Below the pieces are notes generated by a model. The model saw nothing but the letters and a program-made list of their open reading frames with translations. It was not told the DNA's origin and did not search any database. A program made the translations under genes and the position numbers. A stretch of 64,000 nucleotides of DNA. It comes from Isoetes taiwanensis (taxonomy: Eukaryota > Streptophyta > Lycopodiopsida > Isoetales > Isoetaceae). Below, piece by piece: positions 1 through 10,467 of this stretch (its first letter is position 1; every line of letters begins with the position of its first letter). Location: positions 682,001 through 746,000 of the forward strand of contig JAJEKV010000222.1 in assembly GCA_021234155.1 (NCBI GenBank), read 5' to 3'.

Positions 1-875
1 ACTTGGCGGTCATTTTTGCGTTCGTCCAAAAAGTTTCCAGATATAGAACAATTGAGTACCTAATCATTGCCAAACTGTGCAAGGCTCAAAAAGAGGTCCT
101 ATTTTTTTTACAAAAAAAAAAAAAAAAAAACAACAGCAGACAAAATATCAGAACCGTAAGGATATACCATAACATAGATGTCTCAATATACTTCAAAACA
201 ATGCTGCATGCGCCAACTCTTTGCACATTTGTCTCAAAAGCCTTCTAATTTTGCTGACCACAGGAATAATACAGGATCTAACAACTAGCAGACTGGCCAA
301 ATTAAAATTCAGAGACTTGTGGCAAGATTTAAATTGCTGGAAGCTGCATCAAGAGAGATAGAAACATAAACAGGAGAAATAATGTTTGCTTTATGTGATT
401 ATCCACCATATTCTAGAATCATACTTGTTGCTACAGCAAGGGCACAACAATATCACAATCACCATGATTGCATCTGACAATCTGCATAAAATTCATTAAA
501 AAGGATAGGAGTTATGTTCGTTGCCCAAAGAGAAAGTTGTTTCCAATCAGCACGCAAAAGTTCAACATGTAGCTTTTTCTGCACCATGGCAAAGATGCTT
601 GTTATTGCAACTACAAGGCATTCTCACATGTTTTGAAAAACATAAGATGCACCACTTCCACTGTACATCGACTTTTGAACAATAGACAAATAGATTAATA
701 CAAAATGTCAACGGACCAGAAACAACAAAATAGACTGAGTATATACTAGGGATTACCAATCTCTCTTGTATCAGTTCCATTTTCGGTCTTCTTTCTAACC
801 ATTGCACAAGTTTTTTAAAAGTTTGGACTTAGCTATCCGCAGAACTCTATGCTCCATCAGGCTGTCCAAGACATA
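1..875. other. 3' flank of the thioredoxin-like gene; no gene seen
   Basis: This stretch lies downstream of the minus-strand thioredoxin stop codon, so its upper part is probably 3' untranslated sequence. It carries a homopolymer of 19 A at 112-130 that is 15 A in copy 2 (24131-24145) and 22 A in copy 3 (48006-48027). Short open frames here have no recognisable protein features. Equivalent stretches are 24021-24895 and 47895-48773. Confidence 0.6.
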
Positions 876-1926
876 TCAAGAATGCAACCAGATACGATCC
901 CTCAGTCGCTGAACTCCCGCGCCATAAAATTCATCCACTTTTTCACCATTCTGGTAGAAGCTGAATGTTGGAGTGTAGCGTATGTCCTTTGTTTCTTCTG
1001 GACATTCATCGATGTCAGCATAAATGAACAAAGTTGATGGATGGTCATTGCTAAGATTGCAAAATGTCGGAAGCATTTGTTTGCAGATATAACACCTATT
1101 CGTTCCAGCATGCATAAGCCAATATCAAAAGCAAAACCTCTAATCACAAAATTGAAAAGAAAGGTCATACCAACATGCTCCATAGCTCACTACGGCCTGC
1201 ACAAGTTTCATCCTGTCAGAAATTATTCCAACAACACAGAATTATAACAAACAATCTCTTCTCCAACCTGCCTTCCTTTACCCAACTTTAAGGACCAATA
1301 TTTTCAATTCCACATCACCTTTACTCGCAACCAAACAACAGTAAAATAATTTGTCAAAAATGAAGATCTGTGAGATTTTTACTCTGTATTAGAAGAAGAT
1401 ATCATCATTCGATATGGAAAGCAAAAATAATGCCTAAGCCTAAGGTGCAAATTCCACCTACTCATGGAAACGAAATTCAAGCGCTTCTAGTTCTATATAT
1501 ATGGGAACAAATGATGCACTGGAGCATACTAAAGATGCTACAAGTCATCGAATTGTATATTCAGAGACATATGTATGTTGCATTAAGCTTGGGGTCGAAG
1601 CTATTCCCTTCCATCCTGAGGTATTAATTTGTTGTATACCAGATGTACAAAAAGCCACAAGGTAAAATATCAGAGGCTACATATGTTCTTCAAAAGACTT
1701 TAAGAACTTGAGCTTTCTCATTTTTCCGTAATTGTTTACCTAGAAAAGACTGTTGTGCACTTACCGGTCGTTTTGAAGTCCGGTTTTGCTGGATAAGGCT
1801 GCTAAGCTCAGAGTCATTGTGAGCACTAACAAGATTTCCATGAAAGTTAATGGGCAGTGGCACTCCTGTGCCCTCTAATCCTCCTCTCCGGCTCTTATTC
1901 TTGCTAGGACCAGCATCTTCTGCCAT
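876..1926 (-). CDS. Thioredoxin-like protein, TRX-like 3-3 type, three coding exons (intact)
   Basis: Small thioredoxin-fold protein of the plant 'thioredoxin-like 3-3' type, a presumed disulfide oxidoreductase. I join three minus-strand exons: 1926-1765 (54 codons, donor GTAAG), 1196-1171 (26 bp, acceptor TGCAG, donor GTATG) and 1095-876 (acceptor AATAG, stop TGA). The product is 135 residues. Strand beta then active site W63-C64-Y65-I66-C67, cis-proline P105 in RYTPTF, and a C-terminus RLRDRIWLHS that is typical of this subfamily as I recall it. The canonical thioredoxin site is WCGPC, so Tyr-Ile is unusual. An ATG six nucleotides inside the open frame is chosen as start; TTGCAG directly precedes it, so a 5'UTR intron is possible. 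No obvious transit peptide. Exon joins are inferred from GT/AG sites and frame. Confidence 0.85.
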
Positions 1927-4185
1927 CTGCAATCCACCAGAAACTCAATTACCCCTCAGAAAGCTAACTTTAAGTTGCACATTAACTGTTTCAGTAACTC
2001 AGAATAGACAGATCCTAGTTACAACCCCTCGATGGAGTCATGATGCCCTGTTGTACTTTTACCCTTGTCAACATTAGCCACAACTTGTTGAGGTTTTTCA
2101 CCTGCTCATTGCTTCTTCTTCTTTTTTTATTACCCTGATCCGGCCTCTTTCTTTCCTCCTTTTAAGAGGACCCAGGGGCCCGAGAGGGCTTTGGGGAATT
2201 ATCTTAGCTGTTTAAAAATCTGCTTAATATTTTCTCAGAGCAGTAATCATTGTGCCCAATAGCATGCTTCAATATATTAGTTAATGTGCAAACATGGCAT
2301 ATATATTTGGTGACAGCACAAAGCTGCAATATTTTTCTGCAGCACAATTGAGTGGCAATTCGAAAAGGCACTATGCTCCATATGCATATCCTTCAATGTC
2401 CCAGTCATTTGCAAACATCACAAATGTATTTAGTAACACCACAAACGAAGGCTAAGCACTTTGAGGGTCTAATCTCACAATCACTTCTATGCATATTTGC
2501 AGAGTCTATACAGTTATAACTTGATTGGTTAACTGGCAGCTAAAAAGGCCACACAAATGACTTCAGATTGAAATGGGATGTTCCCACCGAAATCCTTTCG
2601 TCATATAGATATCTTGCATGACGAGGAAAAACAATCACGCATGCAACATAAGCTATTAAGCTGAGATGTGCCAGCCAAGATCCAGAATGCCAGCAGGATT
2701 ACGTGAGATAACTGGGCTAAAGGTTGCTTAATCTGGCTCCAAACCATATCTTTGGACTTGTTCAAAGATCCAGACAATCATCATGCTGTACATATGCTGA
2801 AATTACACACTGCAAACTTTCAAGATATTATCTATCCATCCTCTTCAAGAAGGTGATTGGAATCCAATCCAGCTTTAATAATACAAGAATGAACATACTA
2901 ATCCCAATCCAGTGCACTCAACAGTCTGACATGCGCTCAAGAGGCTGACATAGGTAATTTTATATAGCAAAATGCATTGCTGTATCCAGCTATGTAAGCC
3001 TAACGCATAGGCTTCCAAAACTCAAAAACCATAACATGTCCTGAAGTCATGGTATTCCGGGAGGTTGGGTTCCTCATAGACATTTTCTCAGAGTTGTTTG
3101 GCATCATAAATGCTTCCACTAAGGCATATAGCAACTGCCAAGAAACATTTGAGTCTAATCCTAGTTTCCCAATGTGCAAGTGGATAAACTTATCCCATCT
3201 TCCATTAACAACGCACCCATATTGGATTTTCACAAAAATCTTTGTGGCCACCCTGTTGTTCATAAATTGGGAATATGCTGCAATAAGGATAATTTACAAG
3301 CATGTGGTGCTCACAAGAAGTTGGCAAGCATTATTAATGCGCAATTGGCTACATGTTAACTATGGCACTCAAGACAAATACATCTAATTAAGAAGAGGAA
3401 TTAAGAAAAAGGGCATGCATGAACATTAAATTGTTTAGAGAAAGATCTCTCTAACATTTTGTCAACCACTTGGCAAATGTGCAATTTGCTTCTGTTTAGA
3501 TACATTCTTGATCAAATGCATTCAAAGGAAAGGTATTGGAGCCAATATGATGTATTATGCTTTTTCTATGCCACATACTGTACAGGTACAGTACGGTAAA
3601 ATTTGTCCAACACTTGGTATATGTGCAATATGCTTCTCTTTAATAACACCTAATTTGACCAATGCATTCAAAATAATGATATTTGGAGCGAGTACCAACT
3701 GTAGCAAAACAGACGTCCTTTTACCAATGTCCATACATGCAAAACATAAAGCGAGGTACTCGTTGTCTTGGAAGTCGATTCTTCTACATCATGCATCAAC
3801 TTCCAAATCTGACGAACTATCCATCTCACTCATGGTCATATACACCCATTTTCATGCTTTGTGGTTTCAGTAACACTTTCTTTGTTTGAAAAGATTAATT
3901 CCATCATCATTCCCCAATTCTTAAGTCTGCAATCTTCAATTGCTGCTCTTGCTAAAACGAAAACAAATGTTCTATTTACATTCAGCATCAACGACACCTT
4001 TAGACTAGGTACATAATAATATGAATAACTTAACTACCAAATACTGATAAAGATAATTCCGTTTTTTAGTCGCAGACCTAGAACTAAACGGAAGGTGCAA
4101 AACGATAATGAAGAATTCTTATTGATGCAGAATAGAATAACAAAATCCAGATCACGTATGAAAACAACCAAAGTCTGGAGCTTAC
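1927..4185. other. Upstream region of the thioredoxin-like gene; no gene identified
   Basis: About 2.2 kb between the thioredoxin start and the next possible exon. Minus-strand open frames at 3000-3263 and around 3470-3780 are moderately long and conserved between units, but units are near-identical everywhere, so this is not evidence of selection. I recognise no domain in them on either strand. Equivalent stretches: 25928-28190 and 49826-52086. Confidence 0.4.
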
Positions 4186-4264
4186 GTGATGTGCTAAAGA
4201 CGAGCAGAGGCGCGGCCAGCCCGGGTTTGTCGAATATTTGGAATTCTACTTGCCATGCCTTCAT
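4186..4264 (-). CDS. Possible first coding exon of an unidentified gene
   Basis: An ATG at 4264 opens a 79-bp segment encoding MKAWQVEFQIFDKPGLAAPL and six more residues, followed by a consensus donor GTAAG. The base composition is richer in GC than its surroundings, as often in plant exons. No further exon could be joined with confidence; candidate minus-strand frames downstream are at 3000-3860. I do not recognise the protein. In copy 2 the start codon reads AGG (near 28269) and the frame has indels. Confidence 0.25.
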
Positions 4265-5087
4265 ATTATGTGGCGCCTTGGTATGCTGTCAGACAGACAG
4301 AAGGATTTGTTGAAAGATAGATATTCGGGAAAATTAAAATAAGGAAGAAAAAGAAATAGAAATATCATTCGAGTCAATTCTATGATAAGATGTTCCTTCA
4401 CACCATTGCCTTTTTGCCTCCAGCAAAACTGTTGAGTCGTTGTCGTTCAATATCTTTTTGCTCCTAAATTACTATGTTGTCTGATCCATACAGATAAAAC
4501 TTTGCTTAATGAGGTGAGTTAATACATACCAAAGGTAGACTGATGGATTTTCAAAAACTATGCCTGTGGCATGTAATGCTCGAGTTCCTCAGGTGATATG
4601 ATTGAATTTTAATATCCATGGGAAGCCGTAGCTTATCGGATACTTTTTTAGTACACCCTAATGGATCCTACCACAATCACTGTATATATTTGGAAGTGGG
4701 TCCTTTCTCATATAAGGAACCTTAGCACTATACAAGATATATGTTTATACATGTATTTGTACAATATGCTTGCATGTGTCTTTTGGTTCATGTATTTTCA
4801 CGTGGACAAAGGCCACGATAAAAACTTTATCAACTTGGAATAAGAGATGTAGTTTAAGTACTCATGCTCTCTTTATTTTATTCCTTGTTCATTACACGAC
4901 GTGGTATCAAAGTAGTAAGGATCTAAGGGGATTACATGAAGAAGCTTCGAAGAGCAAACTCTAGAATAAGGTGAGATTCTTGTTTTGCACCATATTGAAA
5001 TATGCACACAAGAGCAAGGGGGCAGCAATGCTACTTTATTTATTTTATATATTATTACAACAATAATACATACACTCAAGGAGAATC
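4265..5087. other. 3' flank of the dirigent gene; no gene seen
   Basis: AT-rich intergenic DNA downstream of the minus-strand dirigent stop. The 4980-5087 part is probably its 3' untranslated region. No coding or RNA feature recognised. Equivalent: 28270-29096 and 52166-52988. Confidence 0.5.
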
Positions 5088-5644
5088 TCAGTGAAAGAAA
5101 TGGGGAGGGGGATGGACAAGGGTAGCATTAACATAAGTAATGGAATCAGGGGATGGACTTCAACATGGGTAAAATTAGCCCAACCTTTAACGCCACGAAA
5201 ATCCCCCAAAGTACCACCAACAATGGCAAAGCTCGGATCCATCAGCAATATCTCACCATTGATGGAAAAGGTACCATGATAAAGATCTGTTTGGATAACT
5301 GCAGACATGGCTTCCGGGCATGAGGGTAAGTCACATAGGTAGAGTCTGTAGATTGAGGACCATGATCTTAAGGCGGCCTACTTGTGCGGAAGTGTTGGAC
5401 TCTTTGTCTAAAGTGAGAAGAAGATCGCCATCGAGATCGTTCCCAGTTGGATTGTAGCAAGGTCTCCGTTTTGGCCTGCTACAACCCGAACTGTTTCGTT
5501 GGGAGTAGTGAGCTTTGTGTGGATGTAGAACACCATGTTTGTTACCTTTGGCTTGGCCATGGCTATGGCTTCGACATACATCATTGCCCATACCACATTC
5601 AGAAGCAGAAATGCCACAACCTGCGCCCTTCCTATTTCCTTCAT
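5088..5644 (-). pseudogene. Dirigent protein gene, copy 1, frame broken (possibly by sequence error)
   Basis: Same single-exon dirigent gene that is open in copies 2 and 3, here 557 bp instead of 552. The ATG at 5644 and the first ~65 codons read correctly, then several small differences break the frame: near 5400-5440 (GACTCTTTGTCTAAAGTGAG where the others have GACTGCTGTGCAGTGAG), near 5350, 5262 and 5212. The largest cluster coincides with CTG and CAG triplets, which is the error pattern seen across this window, so real inactivation is doubtful. Confidence 0.8.
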
Positions 5645-6771
5645 CTCTTCCTTGCTCTCTCTTGCTCTCTCTTTGCTTGTATGTATCTTGCTTAATGCGC
5701 CTCTTACTTTACTTTGTTGATCTTTCTTTCATATTTGTCTAAAGTTTATGCTTTTTGTCTCTTCCTTTCCATTGCACAAATCCTGTCAGATTCTCCATTA
5801 TACCTACCCGTTCCTTTTCTCCATTATACCTGCTATAAGTTACCCCCACGAAATCGGATCAGTTACATAAGTAGCTAATAGAGACCTGTAAACGTTACAA
5901 TGACGGGAACCTTCTCCCTACAATAAAAAAGTTCCACCACATCACGCGTTGTAGTGAGGTATCTAGCTAACTTTTTTATTTTAAGCTTAGATTTTCCGGC
6001 CAAGGCTAAACCCTTTGGCTTTCTTTTTTCCATGCTTCCGAGTTCCGACGGAGATTATTGCGTGTCCAAAGCCATGATTCTCTGTACATTTGTCTTGCTT
6101 TCAGAGATAACATCGTTTGATTAACCAAGCCCTAACAACATCGCAGAAATTCTTAGGCAGAGCTTCACAGAAACGATACCAGAACAGAACCAAAGCAGAA
6201 GCATCGAGCTTGCAGAATTCCGGCAAAAAACCACTCTGTCTGTTCTTCATTGTTCTCTGTCGATTCTCGGTTAATTTCTTCTTCTGTTTTCCATTTATCA
6301 GATTTCTTAGGGATAGTAGGGCTTTATTTGGACCCCAAACCCGTACTCCAATGACTCAAATCCTTCGTTTATACCCCTGTAGAGCTTGGGGGCAGAGTTT
6401 TTTTATCCACTTGGGTTCTTCATATCTGTTACAAATCCGTTTATCAGAGACGGTTCTTCCAAAAACAGGTGCGTAGAGATGCTTCAAGAACTCGATTCCC
6501 CAACTACAATATTGCTCAGAGCAAAGAAGGAAAAAAAAAAGTAAAGACCATCGTTTTGGCCATTATTATGCTGGTTCCATATCGAAGAGCTGTGTCTTTT
6601 AAAGCAAACCCAAGCATTGTTCAACATTACCCACCGACTGTTGAAAGTAGCTTGTCAAATCTCTTCCAAAATTATTAAGGTCCTTATTCTTAATCAGGTA
6701 ACTTCTATCGGCATAAGAGGTGTAACTTCTGTCAAAATCCAATTTTTGAAACTGAGCTTGCACCTGAACAC

Positions 6772-6819
6772 AAAATTAAGAGCTCATATAATCGTAAAAT
6801 TAAGAGCTCATATAATCGT
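6772..6819. repeat. 24-bp direct repeat, two perfect copies
   Basis: AAAATTAAGAGCTCATATAA followed by TCGT occurs twice back to back at 6772-6795 and 6796-6819, about 200 bp upstream of the RING-H2 start. It is perfect in all units (copy 2 near 30778-30825, copy 3 near 54667-54714). Confidence 0.9.
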
Positions 6820-6862
6820 AATTTCAGTCAGAAAAAAACCTTGAAAACTGAGAAGCGAAACA

Positions 6863-6917
6863 GGATCCTGCTTACCTTTTGCCTTTTGGGATCCTGCTTA
6901 TGTTTTTTGCCCTTTGG
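6863..6917. repeat. 26-bp direct repeat, two imperfect copies
   Basis: GGATCCTGCTTACCTTTTGC and the following CTTT occur twice (from 6863 and from 6889); the second copy is altered in copy 1 (TTATGTTTTTTGCC) but clean in copy 3 (54758-54810). It lies between the 24-bp repeat and the RING-H2 start. Confidence 0.8.
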
Positions 6918-7012
6918 AATCTTTTAAACCTTTTATACTGACGTATGGGAAAAGGATTGCAAACTACAAATTAAGGTAGAAATTGTATTACAGAGGGTCT
7001 GCGGACCAAGCT

Positions 7013-7453
7013 ATGGAAACCATTACGGCACATTTTTTCGAAGAAGATATCCCAACCATCCCATGGGTCCTATGGGCATGTTCGGTCGTAATTTTTATTT
7101 TCCGATTTTTGATAATTTTAATTTTCCAATTCCGGCGGATTCGCATGGCCAGGGCGGCAAAAAGCCGAGAGCCCTGGAAAAGCATATACTTGATTCCTGC
7201 CACTATTCACATATTATAAGCCTGATTTGCATGCAGTAGAGTGTGCAGTTTGTCTTTCGAAATTTGAAACTGGGGAAATATGGCGCCTCTTGCCCACATG
7301 TGGCCATAGTTTCCACATCCACTGCATAGACACCTGGTTCCATTCCCATTTCTGTCGCGCAACACCAAAAGCAAAACCTAGAGCAACATCTTTTTGCCTC
7401 AAAATGCCAGTCCTCTAACTCAAAATGCCAGTGTCTCTTATGCAAACTTATAA
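7013..7453 (+). pseudogene. ATL-like RING-H2 gene, copy 1, frameshifted
   Basis: Same gene as the open copy at 54909-55349. One A is missing from the AAAAA run near 7160 and one C near 7197, so the frame is lost between the membrane segment and the RING and regained in another frame. Both are homopolymer positions, so error is likely. RING residues remain readable from 7227. An F replaces an S near residue 9. Confidence 0.7.
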
Positions 7454-7705
7454 ATGCACCCCTAAGCTCAAGCATAGCTTTTAAAATTGACCCTTATCAT
7501 AGACGAAGCCCAAAAAGTCGACAGTGGATTTAAAAGCAAACAATGCGCATCAAACTTTTGATACGTTTTAATATTTTACTTCTTCAGTCGTACATTAAAA
7601 AAACTATTGTAGATAAGAGAAGCACCATGTAACTTATGCCATTGTTATAGATTTTATGGCCATAGATGTAAAATTACAGCAAGGCTGACTAACATCAATT
7701 GTTTT
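7454..7705. other. 3' flank of the RING-H2 gene
   Basis: AT-rich, probably holding the RING-H2 3' untranslated region. No feature recognised. Equivalent: 31459-31712 and 55350-55601. Confidence 0.5.
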
Positions 7706-7930
7706 TATCAATTCTCAATGATGTGGGATGACATATAGATGGGCAAGAAAATTCGAAGAATGCTCAGTTGGCTCCTTCTTATCAATTCTCGATAATGTGA
7801 CATGACATGTAGGTGGGCTAGAAAATTTGGAGAATGCTGGGTTGGCTTCAATCTATCAATTGTTTCTTATCAATTCTCGATGATGTGATGATGTGGCATC
7901 ACATGTAGATGGGCTAAAAAATACAGAAAA
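7706..7930. repeat. About 80-bp tandem repeat, three units
   Basis: Units begin with TATCAATTCTC at 7706, 7780 and 7868 and continue with (G/A)ATGATGTG, a CATGTAGATGGGC-like block, GAAAAT and AATGCT. Units are diverged by point changes and small indels, so this is an old array. It sits between the RING-H2 gene and the Lys/Glu-rich frame. Confidence 0.8.
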
Positions 7931-7989
7931 TGCTTGTTGCTTGAGCATGAATTCGCATTCTCCTACCTTCTGCTTCTTCACTACCTTGG

Positions 7990-8555
7990 ATGGCTTGGGC
8001 CAGACTTCGGGTAGGGTGGATGGGCGTCGGGGTTGGATGTCTCCCTGACTTCCCCTCCTGCTTCCTCCTCCTCTTGCTCACCCCTCCTCCTCGTCGGTTG
8101 CCTCCTGAGGGGGTTCTTGATGTGTACCTTCCCTCGGGACCCGATCTTGGTCCCCTTTCTACTCCCTTCTCCCGGTTCTCCTTCTCAGCCCCTTCTTCCT
8201 GGCCTTTCGATCTTCCGCCACTCAGCCACCTTCTCCTTCTTCTTCTTCTTCTTGTTTGCTCTTCCTCTTCCGGTGCTCCCCTCTTGGCTCTGGCGGCTTG
8301 ACATCTTAGGAAAGCTCAAGCATCTTGTCCATCCTCACGGGGGTATCTCCGAGCCGAGATCTTTGGGCACCATCTCATGGGAGGTGTGGAAGGTGTTTTC
8401 CATGGAGCTGGACGAAACATTATGCTCCTCCTCCTCCCTCCCGGGCTTGAGGTGCTCGGGGATCTTCTTGCCGCTACGTCTTTGCGTATATGTGCCATGG
8501 AAGGAGTACGCCTTGGGCTCCGAACTTCCTTGTCGCGGCACTTGGTTCTAGCCAT
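7990..8555 (-). pseudogene. Lys/Glu/Arg-rich frame of unknown function, copy 1
   Basis: A minus-strand frame opens with ATG at 8555 (MARTKC) and is strongly charged, but is interrupted by frame changes relative to copy 3. The complementary strand is a pyrimidine-rich tract (CTTCTTCTTC, CCTCCTCC), which is what makes the frame Lys/Glu/Arg-rich. An AT-rich TTTTTAAATACT lies about 90 bp upstream on the same strand and could act as a TATA element. No domain recognised. Confidence 0.35.
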
Positions 8556-10164
8556 ATCTTACGGTTAAGAAAATGGATTAGCTTAAGCTGGAGATCAAGA
8601 AAGAGAGGTTTGGGGTGAGTTAGGGAGAGTGGGACCCAAGAATAGTATTTAAAAAGAAAATATTCTCTCACCATTAATAGCCCTATTAATTAGCCCTCCA
8701 TTAAATATCCGACTATATATTTACTTATCTTTAAAATTCGAATTTCTGCTAATGGTTTGATGTGTTAATTATGGATTTGCACTATTTTTCACCCGCGTCT
8801 CGGATTGGGATGATTCTTCGACCCATTTTGGGTGAAATTTGATGCTCATGCATAATTTCCACTTCAATTTCGCTAGAATGTTAATTTGGCTCATTGTTTT
8901 CCCTGCATCTAATAACTTAGCCTAACTTTACGACCCTACTACTTGAGAAAAAAAAAATTCTCCCATTTTCGAAGTTCATCGCTGGAATTTCTATCCTATG
9001 GCCGATTAGACTACTAAGTTAAGGATATGGTCAGTGCTTGCTCTTGGTCAATCAAGAACATTGCTCGACATCATTGGACGCTCCCTACTAAATATAATAA
9101 GACTCGATCAGACACCTCGTAGGGAAATCCTCCATCCAAATTCTTCTCGTCAGTATGGGCCCTCTCGTCTATCCAAGACTCCGTGATGTCCCTAGTGCGG
9201 GACGGGGACATGAAGGTGCCTTTGACGCCTTCCCATACGGGCTCCTATAACAATGGAAGCATAAACAATGTCAAAGACTAACAACAACAATACATCTAAC
9301 TACCTCAAGGGTAGCACATCCATACATCCATAGATAATGACGTGAGATATCAATATGCCATAAAACATGAGAGCTCCTACCGAGCTCGGACCAGAAGGGA
9401 AGTAGACCGACGCCCGGCTACAAGATAGAGTAGACCGAAAGTATAAACAACGGCGGGGCTGACTATAGACAATGGCTAGGGTTGACCACTCCAATCGCCC
9501 CTCATGTGCATACTTTTGCGAGATTGGCTACATCCGCTCTAGCGTGGATCAGAGTTCGCTCGGATAACGTAGTCTCGAGGTATCATCCTTCGGAGACTAC
9601 TAGGGCTCGTGATCTCCCCAAACGATGAGGCGTGAAGAGTTCCGCCTCGCCTTCCCTGTGTCTAGTGGTTCTATGGGCGGGACCGAAGTCGTGGTGACAT
9701 ACCATTCTTCCCCGACCGAACCCCCAAAAACAGAGCTGTGCCAACACCGCAACTCCCCGAGGATCGTATGCACCATTGATCCAGAGTGTCGACCCATGCC
9801 CGCCCACATGAAGTGATCGCCATAGACCTAGCTCACTATGGGTCCCCAATAACCACGCCTTTAACGGGGACCCCCATCCATTTGGCCACTAGCCTCGTTA
9901 TGTAGTGCTCCGCTGCTCCCATAGCCCCATAGCCGTGTGGGTTCTTATGCACGCATCGACCATATATAACATGAACTAAGGGGTCTAGCTAGAAGCATCG
10001 TCTAATAGTGGCTACTAGGTCTCTACCCTCCTTCCTATACAAGAAGAGCAAACATGATCAACCAATATCACATATCCACGTAACATGATAATAATGAGAA
10101 TAACATCTAACCTAATCACATGCATCTAACTTACAGTTAGGGTTCATTGATTAGGATTCAAGAT
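8556..10164. other. Unidentified repeat-like DNA
   Basis: About 1.6 kb without a supportable gene. It differs between units far more than the gene half does, mostly by small substitutions and indels at CAG/CTG and CG sites, as expected of methylated repeat DNA. Short frames on both strands (9300-9850) show no domain. Equivalent: 32558-34165 and 56442-58081. Confidence 0.4.
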
Positions 10165-10417
10165 CTAGACTGAGGGTTCTGGAATGGCTTTACCAGAGAT
10201 GCGAAATGCTAACTCATCTGGAATCCCAACTTCCAGGTGATCTACAAGGAACTCTAACCCCAAATACCTGCTCCTGAGGAACTCCCTCCTGCTCCTGGCA
10301 TTCAAGGTATTCGAAGTAGCTACCACTCCTACTGATGCATCAAGCCGGGGCTGCTTTGTGCTATCGGCCACAACAGTGATTCTCAAACAGAGTTTCGAAA
10401 AGTAACAAGATTCCCAT
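10165..10417 (-). CDS. Small unidentified frame behind a TATA box, copy 1
   Basis: A minus-strand frame ends at 10165 with FRISGKAIPEPSV. An ATG at 10417 lies about 45 nt below a TATA box at 10467-10461, but a frameshift separates it from the rest. Readable block RREFLRSRYLGLEFLVDHLE. In copy 3 the same frame runs from the stop at 58082 for about 60 codons. No domain recognised; it may be a small host gene or a repeat-derived transcript. Confidence 0.3.
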
Positions 10418-10460
10418 CTTTGTTGGAGCGGAAAAATGGCCTACGCTTAGGGTTTGGCCA

Positions 10461-10467
10461 TTTATAG
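10461..10467 (-). promoter_or_regulatory. TATA box (CTATAAA), copy 1
   Basis: CTATAAATGG on the minus strand, 45 nt before the ATG at 10417 and followed by CCAAACCCTAA. Spacing suits a plant core promoter for the small frame at 10165-10417. Confidence 0.45.

Larger units (their letters stand above)
5645..7012. promoter_or_regulatory. Bidirectional region between the dirigent and RING-H2 genes
   Basis: The dirigent gene (minus) and RING-H2 gene (plus) diverge from this 1.37-kb stretch, so it should hold both promoters and 5' untranslated regions. It has pyrimidine-rich CTCT runs near the dirigent start (5640-5690) and two direct repeat pairs near the RING side. No TATA box can be assigned with confidence. 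The plus-strand frame at 6117-6476 is not recognisable as protein. Equivalent: 29649-31019 and 53541-54908. Confidence 0.45.

Noticed and set aside
3000-3860. Copia-type polymerase or a host gene on the minus strand
   Set aside because: Frames at 3000-3263 and 3470-3780 are long but no reverse-transcriptase, RNase H or integrase motif could be found; identity between units only reflects the duplication.
5447-5742. Plus-strand frames over the dirigent gene
   Set aside because: They are antisense to the dirigent coding sequence, which has clear family motifs.
7990-8551. Plus-strand Leu/Ser/Pro-rich protein over the pyrimidine tract
   Set aside because: It is the shadow of the pyrimidine-rich strand (CTT/CCT repeats) and gives only low-complexity sequence; the minus frame has the better start and upstream element.
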